Assembly (NCBI GenBank): GCA_947503175.1
Contig: CANNCO010000004.1
Coordinates: 1 to 64,000, forward strand
Direction of reading: 5' to 3'
Length of the DNA stretch: 64,000 bases
Origin: an uncultured Paracoccaceae bacterium
Lineage (GTDB): Bacteria; Pseudomonadota; Alphaproteobacteria; Rhodobacterales; Rhodobacteraceae
Of the stretch, positions 42,711 to 52,066 are shown one piece after another (position 1 is the stretch's first letter; every line of letters starts with the position of its first letter). Made by a program: the position numbers and the translations under genes. The notes beneath the pieces were generated by a model. That model searched no databases and was not told the origin of the DNA. It saw nothing but the letters and a program-made list of their open reading frames with translations.

Positions 42711-44390
42711 TCACATCCCCAGCGACGCCTTATAAAGCGCGATCTGGTTCTCCCGGCCGATCTGGTCGGTGATGTTCTCCCACGCCGCCGCAATGGCATC
42801 CGCGATTTCCTGGGCCGAGCCGTATTGACCGGCAAAGCCCTTCGCCAACTCGTCCTCGGCGACCGAGTAGTACTGGAAGATGCCCGGAATACGGGGTTCG
42901 ACCGCCGCGTTCGGGTGGTTGTAGCTGTCGGCATTGGACGACAGGTAATCCTCCACGAACGCCCGGTCATAGCCCGCCGCTTCCCATTCGTCATACTGGA
43001 AGTGCGAGTTCCGGTAAGGCTGGAAACCCGACGGATAGGCCGACGCCCACAAGGAAAGATCCTTGCCCCCCAGATGCGCGGCAGCCGACCACGCGGCCTT
43101 CTTCTTCTGCGCGTCCCCATCGACCGTGGCCATCACATAGACGCCCCAGCCGATATAGGCGTTGTTGGGCGATACATTCGGCGTCATCTCCCACTCACCG
43201 GTCTGCGAGTTCCAGACCTTTTCCGACCCGGGGTTGATGTCGAAGCCCACGACATCGCCCACAACGGACGTATCCGACGTGCGTGCCGAGGAACCCACAT
43301 CGCCCCACCAGTTCAGCATCCCGCCAGTGCCCGCAAGGAACTGCTGGAACGCGGTGGTGCCGGGATCGGCGTTGATCTGGTCGGCGGGGTAAGCGCCCGC
43401 ATCGATCAGGTCGAGCACGTCCTGAATCGCCTGCACAAAGCCCGGGTTGTTGACCCGCGGGGCCATCGTCTCGGGGTCGAACAGCCATGCCGGATCATCG
43501 GGGTGCTTGGCATAAGGCGTGGCCCGGTTCTCAAGGAAGTAGAAACCGAACCCGCCCCAGCCCTTCAGCGGGTCAAGATAGCCATGGGCGTCCAACCCGG
43601 TCAGGGGATCGGTCTTGCCGATCAGGAACTTCGAATGGGCGTTCACCTGTTCCCATGTCTTGGGTTGCTCCCACGCCCCTTCACCGCCCGATGCGGCCCA
43701 GGCTTCGGCAAACTCCTCGTTCTCATAGTAATCCTTGCGGTACGCGAATGTGTGGGTGTCGCCATCGATCGACACGCGATAGGTCTTGCCATCCCATGTC
43801 CCCACGGGCGCTTTCAGGTAATCCACGTAATCGTCCATATCGATCACGTCCTTCACCCAGTCCGGCATCTCCGATGCCATGCCCCGGCCCAGAACGTCGC
43901 CTTCGAACGGCGCACCCATTTCGATGATATCGAAATCCACGGTGCCGGTCGCGATCGATTGTTGCAGGCGCGCATTATAGTCCGCTTGCGCAAGGTCGAT
44001 CCAGTTGATCGTCGCGCCGGTATAGGCCTCCCACGGCTTCAGAAAACCCCGGAACAGAAAGTTGTGCAGGTTCTGGTTGTTCAGCCCCATGAAGGTCAGT
44101 TCGACCCCCGCAAACTCGCCTTCCGCCACGATCTCCTTCGTCGGCCCAAGGCACAATTCACCGACCTGCTGCCAGTCCGCATCGGTGGGCGATCCCGCGC
44201 CGACACCGGGGATGCCCAGAATCTCGGCCCGCAGCGCACCATGGGCGGCGGCCCATGCCGGACGCACAGAGGTCCCCGTGGCCACGCCGGAAAACGCCGC
44301 CAGCGCGCCGGTCGCGCCCATACCTTTCAGCATGTCTCTGCGGCGCAGCCTGCCGCTCCGCACGAGCCGGTCGTAAATATGCTTCTTCAT
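42711..44390 (-). CDS. Carbohydrate ABC transporter substrate-binding protein with Tat-like signal
   Basis: 559 residues from the ATG at 44390 (GAGGAAATCC upstream). The N-terminal GRLRRRDMLKGMGATGALAA resembles a twin-arginine signal, with processing expected after PAWAAA. The mature protein is a long type of extracellular solute-binding protein family 1, containing VDFDIIEMGAPFEGDVLG and TAFQQFLAGTGGMLNWWGDV. Its length exceeds the usual 400-450 residues of MalE-like proteins. It heads the minus-strand part of the split importer operon. Confidence 0.9.
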   Translation of the reverse strand: MKKHIYDRLVRSGRLRRRDMLKGMGATGALAAFSGVATGTSVRPAWAAAHGALRAEILGIPGVGAGSPTDADWQQVGELCLGPTKEIVAEGEFAGVELTFMGLNNQNLHNFLFRGFLKPWEAYTGATINWIDLAQADYNARLQQSIATGTVDFDIIEMGAPFEGDVLGRGMASEMPDWVKDVIDMDDYVDYLKAPVGTWDGKTYRVSIDGDTHTFAYRKDYYENEEFAEAWAASGGEGAWEQPKTWEQVNAHSKFLIGKTDPLTGLDAHGYLDPLKGWGGFGFYFLENRATPYAKHPDDPAWLFDPETMAPRVNNPGFVQAIQDVLDLIDAGAYPADQINADPGTTAFQQFLAGTGGMLNWWGDVGSSARTSDTSVVGDVVGFDINPGSEKVWNSQTGEWEMTPNVSPNNAYIGWGVYVMATVDGDAQKKKAAWSAAAHLGGKDLSLWASAYPSGFQPYRNSHFQYDEWEAAGYDRAFVEDYLSSNADSYNHPNAAVEPRIPGIFQYYSVAEDELAKGFAGQYGSAQEIADAIAAAWENITDQIGRENQIALYKASLGM

Positions 44391-44598
44391 CTGGATTTCC
44401 TCCCATCCTGAACTGGCCGGCCCCTGGGCCGCGAGGGAATGAGAGGGTTCGACCCGTCCGAGGGGCCTTGTCTTTTCCGGGCACTCACCCCCGGCGGATA
44501 GCCTGAACATCGAGATCCAGACCCAGCCTGAGGGAAAGTGTCACCGCCCGGTGCAGACCTGTCAAGAACCTAACATGCTAGCATGCCAACATTGGCAT

Positions 44599-45537
44599 CT
44601 ATCCGAACCATGGCACTCCAAAGGCCGGATGCTGGGCCCAGGCCCACCAGCTATGGTTCATGAACTGCCCCACGACGATCAGAACGACGAGGCCGAACCA
44701 GATGACGACAAGGCTGATCAGCCGGATAAACCGCCCGATCCGCCAGGGCGCCGGGGCATCTGACGCGGCCCTCGCGGCTGCCCGCGCATAGATCCGCGCC
44801 GCCCAGCAGCGCAGCCACCAGAAGCTCGCAAAGACATAGACCGCCACCGCCAGACCCGCGATCTCCTCCACCTGCATGACCTCTTCCGGGCTGAAATCAG
44901 CAAAGCCCGGAACGATCCCCTCGGCAAAGACCACCAGCGACCGGCTGGCAAAGAGCGGCAGGGCAAAGAACACCGTCGCAAAGGCCAGCGCCACATGCCC
45001 CCAACCGGCGTTCCGCACCACCTCCCGCACCTGCCGCCACTCGAACAGCGCAAACCAGCGCCCGGCCGCCGCCTGATGGGCGAGCGCGAGGGGCAGATGC
45101 ACCATCACCGCCAGAAACACGGCAATCCCCGCAAAGAACAGCGCCGGACCGGCCCAGGCCTGTTCATATCCCTTGTTGAACGAGTTGTCCCAACCCGCCC
45201 ACCACGCCAGAAGCCAGAGCAGGCTGAAGGGCAGCATCGCCAGCGCCAGTGCCAGCGCAGCCTTCACCCCGTCGCGAATGTTCGCGGCCAGACCGCCCAG
45301 CGCGCGCGTGGGCCAGCCCCGGCCCCGCGGCCCCAGTATCCAGCCGGTCACCTCCGGCGCACCGCCCTGTTGGCGCTCGACCGCCACACCCATCCGCCGC
45401 ATGAGCCAGCCCAGCGCGATGACAGACGTCACCGGCGAGACGCACAAAAGCCCGCCGACCACCAGATCGACGATCCCGCGCACCGCCCGCATCACGCGAC
45501 TGCCCCGGCGCGCCGGTATATCCGCCGCAACGCTCAC
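44599..45537 (-). CDS. Multi-pass membrane protein, unknown function
   Basis: 312 residues, with about six hydrophobic segments (for example GIVDLVVGGLLCVSPVTSVI, AALALALAMLPFSLLWLLAW, GHVALAFATVFFALPLFAS and LISLVVIWFGLVVLIVVGQF). It resembles DUF4013-type membrane proteins in general shape only. Its start overlaps the stop of the phosphatase-superfamily gene by four nucleotides, so the two are coupled and may act together at the cell envelope. Confidence 0.75.
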   Translation of the reverse strand: MSVAADIPARRGSRVMRAVRGIVDLVVGGLLCVSPVTSVIALGWLMRRMGVAVERQQGGAPEVTGWILGPRGRGWPTRALGGLAANIRDGVKAALALALAMLPFSLLWLLAWWAGWDNSFNKGYEQAWAGPALFFAGIAVFLAVMVHLPLALAHQAAAGRWFALFEWRQVREVVRNAGWGHVALAFATVFFALPLFASRSLVVFAEGIVPGFADFSPEEVMQVEEIAGLAVAVYVFASFWWLRCWAARIYARAAARAASDAPAPWRIGRFIRLISLVVIWFGLVVLIVVGQFMNHSWWAWAQHPAFGVPWFG

Positions 45538-46682
45538 GCAAACACCGCGTCAATCGCCCGGTTCTCCGACCGGTGCGCCCGGAACCCCATGATCGCCGCG
45601 ACCGTGGGCGCAATCGCGCTTTGATCGACCACCCGGTCGAACACCCGGTCCGTCACGATCCCCGGCCCTGATATCAACGCCCATGTCTCATGCGCCGCGC
45701 GGCTGTTGAAATGGTGCTGGAACGGGACATCCATCAACGGGTTCGCGTCCCGTCCGCAGTCGGGCGTGATCACGAACACCGTATTGCCGCGATAGAACGG
45801 ATCGGCATCCGCCGCCGCCACCAGCCGCTCCAACCCCTCGTCGATGATCGAAATCGCGCGGGTGTAATGGCTCGGGTTGCCCCAATGCACATAGTCCGGG
45901 TCTTGATAATTCACCATCATCAAACGCGGACGCAGCTCCGCCAGCGCCCGCGTCGCCAGCGCCGTCAGAAGCCGGTCACCCCGCGCATTCCGAAACCCGT
46001 CATCGCCGTAATCCCGCCGCCAGCCATCCCAGAAGCCCTGAACGGCAGGCGACTGTTCCGGCGCAAACTCCCGGTGATCGGCGGCGAGAAGCTCCGACTG
46101 CGCCTCAACGATGGCGTCTCGCGCCTCGTCCGTCAGACCGCCCTCTTCCAACTGACGCGCGTATTTGTGCAGTTTGAACCGATGCAGGCTCAGCATTTCG
46201 GACCGATAGGTGATGCCGTAATGCGGGTTCATCCCGAAGGTAAAGAACTCCTCCTGCGGGCGATCCTCGCCATTGATCAGCAAGACCTGATGGGCGGGAA
46301 TGTCGAACGCCTCGCGCAGATACTCGAACAGCGTGGGTTCTGTCGGCTCCAGCCGGTCGATCTGGAACCTGCTTGCGACGTCCCGATAGCCCAGATAACG
46401 CCCCGTCAGGATGTTCAGCGTCCCCTCGGCATGGGATGTATCCACACCGTCCAGTTGCTCGATCCGCACATCCGGGATCAGCACCCCGCGCTTCGCCAGA
46501 TGATTTCTCAGATAAGGGGCATAGGTTCCGGCCTCGTCGATCGTCTCGAACCGCCGGACACCACCCCCAAAGCGCACCAGAACCACATTCGGGCCGCGAT
46601 ACTCGGAGGCCTGCAACGCGCCGGGCATGCCAGCCAAGGCCCCCGCGCCCAGACCGGCCGTAAACGTGCGGCGTGTGATCAT
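45534..46682 (-). CDS. Exported alkaline-phosphatase/sulfatase-superfamily protein (Tat signal)
   Basis: 382 residues from the ATG at 46682 behind a GGAGAAGG site. The N-terminus MITRRTFTAGLGAGALAGMP is a twin-arginine signal with cleavage expected after LQA. The body fits the alkaline phosphatase superfamily: GPNVVLVRFGGG, the region DTSHAEGTLNILTGRYLG, NYQDPDYVHWG, the metal-ligand-like TPDCGRD and FQHHF. The first metal Asp and nucleophile are not in standard form, so the reaction is uncertain. It pairs with the downstream membrane protein, and its upstream gap (46683-46814) is a divergent promoter shared with the ABC ATPase. Confidence 0.75.
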   Translation of the reverse strand: MITRRTFTAGLGAGALAGMPGALQASEYRGPNVVLVRFGGGVRRFETIDEAGTYAPYLRNHLAKRGVLIPDVRIEQLDGVDTSHAEGTLNILTGRYLGYRDVASRFQIDRLEPTEPTLFEYLREAFDIPAHQVLLINGEDRPQEEFFTFGMNPHYGITYRSEMLSLHRFKLHKYARQLEEGGLTDEARDAIVEAQSELLAADHREFAPEQSPAVQGFWDGWRRDYGDDGFRNARGDRLLTALATRALAELRPRLMMVNYQDPDYVHWGNPSHYTRAISIIDEGLERLVAAADADPFYRGNTVFVITPDCGRDANPLMDVPFQHHFNSRAAHETWALISGPGIVTDRVFDRVVDQSAIAPTVAAIMGFRAHRSENRAIDAVFA

Positions 46683-46814
46683 CGCCTTCTCCGTCGCAGT
46701 GCCCCGCGCCATCTTTTAGCACGCGAAACGCCTCCGACAAAGCCGGGACCCCGCCATGGACAGCGCCCTGCGGCTTCGCTACCACTTTGACAAAAGGGGC
46801 AATAAGGGGGGCGC

Positions 46815-47863
<1,049 letters not shown>

Positions 47864-47867
<4 letters not shown>

Positions 47868-48505
47868 CGAAAACGGTCCTCTGCTTCGGCGACTCGAACA
47901 CCCACGGCACGTTGCCGATCACCGACTGGGCCACGCGCGGGCGGCTTGATCATCATCTGCGCTGGACGACACTTCTGGAACAGGCCGTCAGCGGCATCCG
48001 CGTGATCGGCGCAGGCCAGCCCGGCCGCACAACCGTCCATGACGATCCCATCGAAGGCGCGCATAAGAACGGGCTGACCGCCCTGCCGATGCTGCTCGAA
48101 TCTCACGGCCCCCTCGATCTGGTCGTTGTGATGCTTGGTACGAACGACTGCAAGGCGCGCTTCTCCGTCGGCCCGGCGGATATCGCCCGCTCGGTCGACC
48201 GGCTTCTGGGTGTCATCGCGCAGGCCGAATGCGGGCCGGACGGCACCGCTCCGAAAACCCTTGTCATGGCTCCGGTTCCGATCAGGGAGGTCGGCCTTCT
48301 CGCCCCGATCTTCGCCGGTGGCGCGGCCAAGTCCGAAGCGCTTGCCGCGCCCCTTGCCGAGGTTTCGGCGGGTCGCGACGCCTGGTTTCTGGATGCGGGC
48401 CTTCATGCCGATACATCGCCCGTGGACGGCATTCACCTGACCGCCGAAGCGAACGCGTCGCTTGCCGCCGCCCTTGCCCGCCTTGTCCGCCGGTGCCTTG
48501 CCTGA
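47864..48505 (+). CDS. SGNH/GDSL hydrolase
   Basis: 213 residues starting at a GTG that overlaps the ATPase stop (GTGA). Block I is VLCFGDSNTHGTLP, block III MLGTNDCKARF, and block V VDGIHLTAEANAS with the catalytic Asp and His. Such enzymes are esterases, acetylhydrolases or arylesterases. Coupled to a sugar transporter ATPase and followed by mutarotase and kinase genes, removal of an acyl group from an imported sugar is plausible. No signal peptide, so cytoplasmic. Confidence 0.92.
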
Positions 48506-48551
48506 CCGCAGGACCGGACGCTAGGGTCGAACCAACATAAGGGAGGATCAC

Positions 48552-49007
48552 ATGCTCAAGGGAATCGATCCCCGGCTCAATGCCGAGGTTCTTCATGCGC
48601 TGCGCGCCATGGGGCACGGCGACGTTCTGGTCATCGCGGATACGAACTTTCCCTCCGATCAGGTCGCCCGCCACACGGTCTATGGTGCGCTTCTGCGCAT
48701 GGACAACCTGACCAGCGCCGAAGCCACGAATGCGATCCTCTCGGTCCTCCCGCTCGATACTTTCGTCGATGACTTCGCAGGCCGGATGGAAATCGTCGAT
48801 GCCCCGGACGAGGTGCCCCCCGTGCAGGCCGAGGTTCAGGCCGAAATCGACGCTGCCGAAGGCAAACCCCGGCCCATGATCGGCATCGAACGCTTCGCCT
48901 TCTACGACATGGCGCGCGAGGCTTATGCGGTGATCCAGACCGGAGAGCGCCGGTTTTACGGCTGCTTCATGTTCCGCAAGGGCGTGATCCCGCCGGACGA
49001 GGACTGA
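48552..49007 (+). CDS. FucU/RbsD family sugar mutarotase
   Basis: 151 residues of the RbsD/FucU fold. MLKGIDPRLNAEVLHALRAM followed by GHGDVLVIADTNFPSD gives the family opening with the catalytic His in GHGD. RFAFYDMAREAYAVIQTGE and YGCFMFRKGVI give the C-terminal active-site region. It interconverts anomers of a monosaccharide such as fucose or ribose. It starts 46 nt after the hydrolase behind GGGAGG, and ends 3 nt before the kinase gene. Confidence 0.93.
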   Translation: MLKGIDPRLNAEVLHALRAMGHGDVLVIADTNFPSDQVARHTVYGALLRMDNLTSAEATNAILSVLPLDTFVDDFAGRMEIVDAPDEVPPVQAEVQAEIDAAEGKPRPMIGIERFAFYDMAREAYAVIQTGERRFYGCFMFRKGVIPPDED

Positions 49008-49010
49008 TCC

Positions 49011-49931
49011 ATGGGCCATATCGCAATCCTCGGCGTCTTCGTCGCCGACACCGCCTATCGCGCCGACCGCCAGCCCCGGATGGGCGAAACGATCCTTGGC
49101 AACAGCTTCGCCCTCGGCCCCGGCGGCAAGGGATCGAACCAGGCCGTCGCGGCGGCAATGGCAGGCGGAGACGTACATTTCATCTCGCGCCTTGGCCAAG
49201 ATCCCTTTGCCGATATGGCATTGGAAACATGGAAGAAAGCGGGTGTAATCCCGGAAGTCACCCAACATGAAGACACCTATACCGGCGCCGCCTATATCTT
49301 CATCGAAGAGGCCACGGGCAATAACGCGATCATCATCTCGCCGGGCGTCGCCAGCACCATTTCCGTGGCGGATATCGACGCGCGCGCCGATCTGATCAGC
49401 GGTGCGTCGGTGTTCATCACGCAACTGGAACAACCCATGGACGCGGCCCACCGCGCCCTCGAAATTGCACGCGACGGCGGCGCGAAGACGATCCTCAACC
49501 CCGCGCCCGCCGCCGCCATTTCGGACGACATGCTCGCGCTTTGCGATTACGTCACGCCCAATGAAAGCGAGGCCGAGGGGATCACCGGCATCGCGGTGAC
49601 ATCGGTCGATGACGCAGACCGGGCCGCGCAAGCGCTGATGGAAAAGGGCGTCGGTGCAGCGATCATCACGCTTGGCGAAAATGGTGCGCTCTACCGAGAT
49701 GCCGAAACCCGCGTGCATATCCCGCCCTTCGATGCAGGCCTCGTCGTCGAAACCACCGGCGCGGGCGACGCGTTCAACGGCGGGTTCGCCGCGGCGCTTG
49801 CGCGCGGCGCGGATCCGGTCGACGCCGTCCGCTTCGGTTCGGCCACCGCCGGGATATCGGTCACCCGGCCCGGAACAGCCCCGTCCATGCCAGAACTATC
49901 TGAAATCGAAGCGTTGCTCGCGCGCGGCTAG
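49011..49931 (+). CDS. PfkB family carbohydrate kinase, ribokinase-like
   Basis: 306 residues. The two PfkB signatures are visible: LGPGGKGSNQAVAAAMAGG near the N-terminus and VVETTGAGDAFNGGFAAAL near residue 245, which carries the catalytic Asp. The N-terminal GHIAILGVFVADTAYRADR and the substrate-binding region fit ribokinases. It would phosphorylate the imported sugar with ATP. Its stop overlaps the 3' end of the convergent unknown gene by four nucleotides, and it closes the plus-strand sugar operon. Confidence 0.93.
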   Translation: MGHIAILGVFVADTAYRADRQPRMGETILGNSFALGPGGKGSNQAVAAAMAGGDVHFISRLGQDPFADMALETWKKAGVIPEVTQHEDTYTGAAYIFIEEATGNNAIIISPGVASTISVADIDARADLISGASVFITQLEQPMDAAHRALEIARDGGAKTILNPAPAAAISDDMLALCDYVTPNESEAEGITGIAVTSVDDADRAAQALMEKGVGAAIITLGENGALYRDAETRVHIPPFDAGLVVETTGAGDAFNGGFAAALARGADPVDAVRFGSATAGISVTRPGTAPSMPELSEIEALLARG

Positions 49932-50701
49932 CTGTCCAGCGTCGCCCGCCACGCATCGGTCAGATGCCCCATCCGGTCGGGCGGCACCGCCATCCCCAGA
50001 CGCGCGCCCCCCAGATCAAGCGCCACGGCAAAGCCGGGTCCGGAGGTTGCCGGCCGCAGGGCCAGCATCGTCCAGCTTGTCGCGTTGGGCTCGGGGTCCG
50101 CCAGACCCGCCAGCGCCGTTTCCAGAAGTTCAAGCGCATCGGGGTCGCCCGAGGCCTCCCTCTCGCCGTCAAGCATCAGCACCCAGGCCATCGCATCTTC
50201 TTGAATTTTAGACAGAAAACTGTCGAACAGTACCGCTGGCTCGCTTTGATCCGCCGGGTCGGTGGAAACGCCCAGCGCCTGGGACAGCGTCTCGGTCGAA
50301 ATGCCGCTCTGGGTCGGATCGAACGCCGTCTTGCTGGTGTCGAACCGGATGCGAACGCTTTTCGCCCCCTCGACCAGCGCCTCGAAAAACACGCGCAACG
50401 CCTCGGCCTGACCCTCGGCGTTCTTGTCCGGGGCCGTACCGGTCAACCGCTCAAGAGCCGGATGACCAAGACCCGCTTCGATCCGCAGAAGGCGCCGGTT
50501 GGCCACGTCCAGATGGGCCTCGCGCCCCGCGGGGCTTTCTATCACCACCCGCCGCGGCATCACCGCATAATCGATCTCGCCCACGATCCGACGCAACAGA
50601 AGCTTCGCGTTCGAGCCGCGCAATTGCCGACCACCGGGCTCTCCCAGCCCCGCAGCGGCCAAGGCAAGCAGCCTCTCTTCTAGCCCTGATTTGTCGGTCA
50701 C
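49928..50701 (-). CDS. Unknown protein (257 aa) at the end of the kinase/GTPase cluster
   Basis: I do not recognise a family. 257 residues, soluble, acidic, no signal peptide or membrane helix. The N-terminal 90 residues are mixed helix and strand (AKLLLRRIVGEIDYAVMPRR, VVIESPAGREAHLDVANRRL); the rest is mostly helical with a final strand-rich part (FAVALDLGGARLGMAVPP). It starts 39 nt after the possible roadblock protein and is last in the minus-strand cluster, so it is probably co-expressed with the dynamin-like proteins. It might be a GTPase partner, but the sequence gives no direct evidence. Confidence 0.7.
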   Translation of the reverse strand: MTDKSGLEERLLALAAAGLGEPGGRQLRGSNAKLLLRRIVGEIDYAVMPRRVVIESPAGREAHLDVANRRLLRIEAGLGHPALERLTGTAPDKNAEGQAEALRVFFEALVEGAKSVRIRFDTSKTAFDPTQSGISTETLSQALGVSTDPADQSEPAVLFDSFLSKIQEDAMAWVLMLDGEREASGDPDALELLETALAGLADPEPNATSWTMLALRPATSGPGFAVALDLGGARLGMAVPPDRMGHLTDAWRATLDS

Positions 50702-50740
50702 GCGCGCACTTTCAACAATAAAAGGTGAAATATTCTTGGA

Positions 50741-51082
50741 TCATTCCGTGACATTTTCCAAGACAGTGCGCGCTTTGTACCGCGCGGCGTCAAGATCGAT
50801 ATCGGGTGCGCCGACGATGCAAAGCGCCTCGGCCGGCGCATCGGGCGCACGCAACAGAACCATCGCGCCGGTTGCGCTCAGCTTGATCGCCTCTCCTGTA
50901 TCGGCCCCGGCCCCGCCCAGAATTTCGTTCGCCGACACGCAAAGCTCATCAAGCCATTCCTGGGGCTGCACCATCGCCGATGACCAGCCCAGAACCATGC
51001 CCGCGCCAAGATCCACATAGGCCACGACTTCGGTGCCCGGCAGACCGGTCCGCAGTTCGTCTAGCTGATGCAGGATTGTCAT
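50741..51082 (-). CDS. Small roadblock/LC7-like protein (tentative)
   Basis: 113 residues from the ATG at 51082; an upstream in-frame start adds a basic stretch unlike the rest. LHQLDELRTGLPGTEVVAYV, GAGMVLGWSS, a central helix LDELCVSANEILGG, and AIKLSATGAMVLLRAPDAPA fit the helix-strand-strand-helix-strand pattern of roadblock/LC7 (MglB-type) proteins. The match is structural in nature and not certain. Roadblock proteins typically act as GTPase activators or adaptors, which would suit its position 125 nt downstream of a small GTPase gene. Confidence 0.6.
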   Translation of the reverse strand: MTILHQLDELRTGLPGTEVVAYVDLGAGMVLGWSSAMVQPQEWLDELCVSANEILGGAGADTGEAIKLSATGAMVLLRAPDAPAEALCIVGAPDIDLDAARYKARTVLENVTE

Positions 51083-51206
51083 TGCCCGCGCGCCCCGGAT
51101 GAAGTGTCCGGAATATCTCTGACCTAAGGGCACGCTCAATGCAACCGTGCCGGGACCCGAAGCCGCACAAGGCAGCCGGGGCCTAAGCTACCGGCCAGGG
51201 ACGATT

Positions 51207-52037
51207 TCAGGCGACGGGACGCCGGAAATCGCGGTCGGGACGGTTTGTGGTCACCTCGTCGGATTGCACCGCGACCCGGCGCGGCATGACCGCAGGTTCC
51301 GATGGTGCCGGGGCGTTGGGATGCAGCGGGATCGGCTCGTTCGCGCTTTCCGCCTCGGTACCGGCGCCCAGCGCAATCTCCAAAAGCGCCTGCGTGAACT
51401 CTTCCGCGCCGCTTGCCTTCCATGCATCGAAGTCATCGCCCGCATTCATCGCCTGGGTCAGGGAAACGGGATAAACTCCCCGGAACAGGCCATCGGTTTC
51501 GGCATTGACCCGGCGCAACACGCGGGCGCGATCGCTGTCGTTCAGAATCTTGTCGAAACGGGTCAGCAGAAGCAGGCTGTTTTCCTGCAACTCGGGCGGC
51601 AGGTCGTCCCAGACCGCCGCTTCCGACTGACGCCACGCCTGTGTTGCATGGGTGCACCAGATCACGCCATCGGCATGGTGCAGCGCGCGCTGCCAGACCT
51701 CGGGCGACATGTTCGGGTCCGAATTGCCCGGCATGTCGATGATATCCATGATCTCAAGGATCTCGGACTGAAGGAAAATGCGGATATGGCTGGTATCGGC
51801 GACCGACACGGTTTCGAGGTCGTCCATCGTCACCGGCGTATGCTCGCCCTGAAGATCAACCGCATAGGCATCGCCGTCGCCCAGCGAAAACCAGACCGGC
51901 GGAAGCTGCGTCGCCGTCACCTTGACCGGCGAACGGCCCTCGCCCAGAAGCATGTTCGCCAAAGTGCTCTTGCCGGCGCTGAATTCGCCCATCAGGGCCA
52001 TGACCGGTCGTTTGGTTTTGTTATTGTCTGCTAGCAT
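51207..52037 (-). CDS. Dynamin-superfamily-like small GTPase
   Basis: 276 residues from the ATG at 52037, preceded by GGAGGATGAGGAA; an ATG at 52067 overlapping the dynamin stop (TGATG) is the alternative. G1 is MGEFSAGKSTLANML (Lys 23, Ser 24), G3 is IIDMPGNSD (Asp 101 to Gly 104), and G4 is LLTRFDKI (Thr 159 to Asp 162). The GEFSAGKST loop is typical of bacterial dynamin-like proteins. There is no long helical stalk; the last 60 residues are Pro/Ala-rich and ionic. It probably acts as a partner of the large dynamin-like GTPase encoded just upstream. Confidence 0.85.
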   Translation of the reverse strand: MLADNNKTKRPVMALMGEFSAGKSTLANMLLGEGRSPVKVTATQLPPVWFSLGDGDAYAVDLQGEHTPVTMDDLETVSVADTSHIRIFLQSEILEIMDIIDMPGNSDPNMSPEVWQRALHHADGVIWCTHATQAWRQSEAAVWDDLPPELQENSLLLLTRFDKILNDSDRARVLRRVNAETDGLFRGVYPVSLTQAMNAGDDFDAWKASGAEEFTQALLEIALGAGTEAESANEPIPLHPNAPAPSEPAVMPRRVAVQSDEVTTNRPDRDFRRPVA

Positions 52038-52066
52038 TTCCTCATCCTCCGGGTGCGCAGGGCACA

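Noticed and set aside
42825-44411. A 528-codon plus-strand frame opposite the solute-binding protein gene
   Set aside because: No recognisable domain; it mirrors the codon pattern of the real minus-strand gene.
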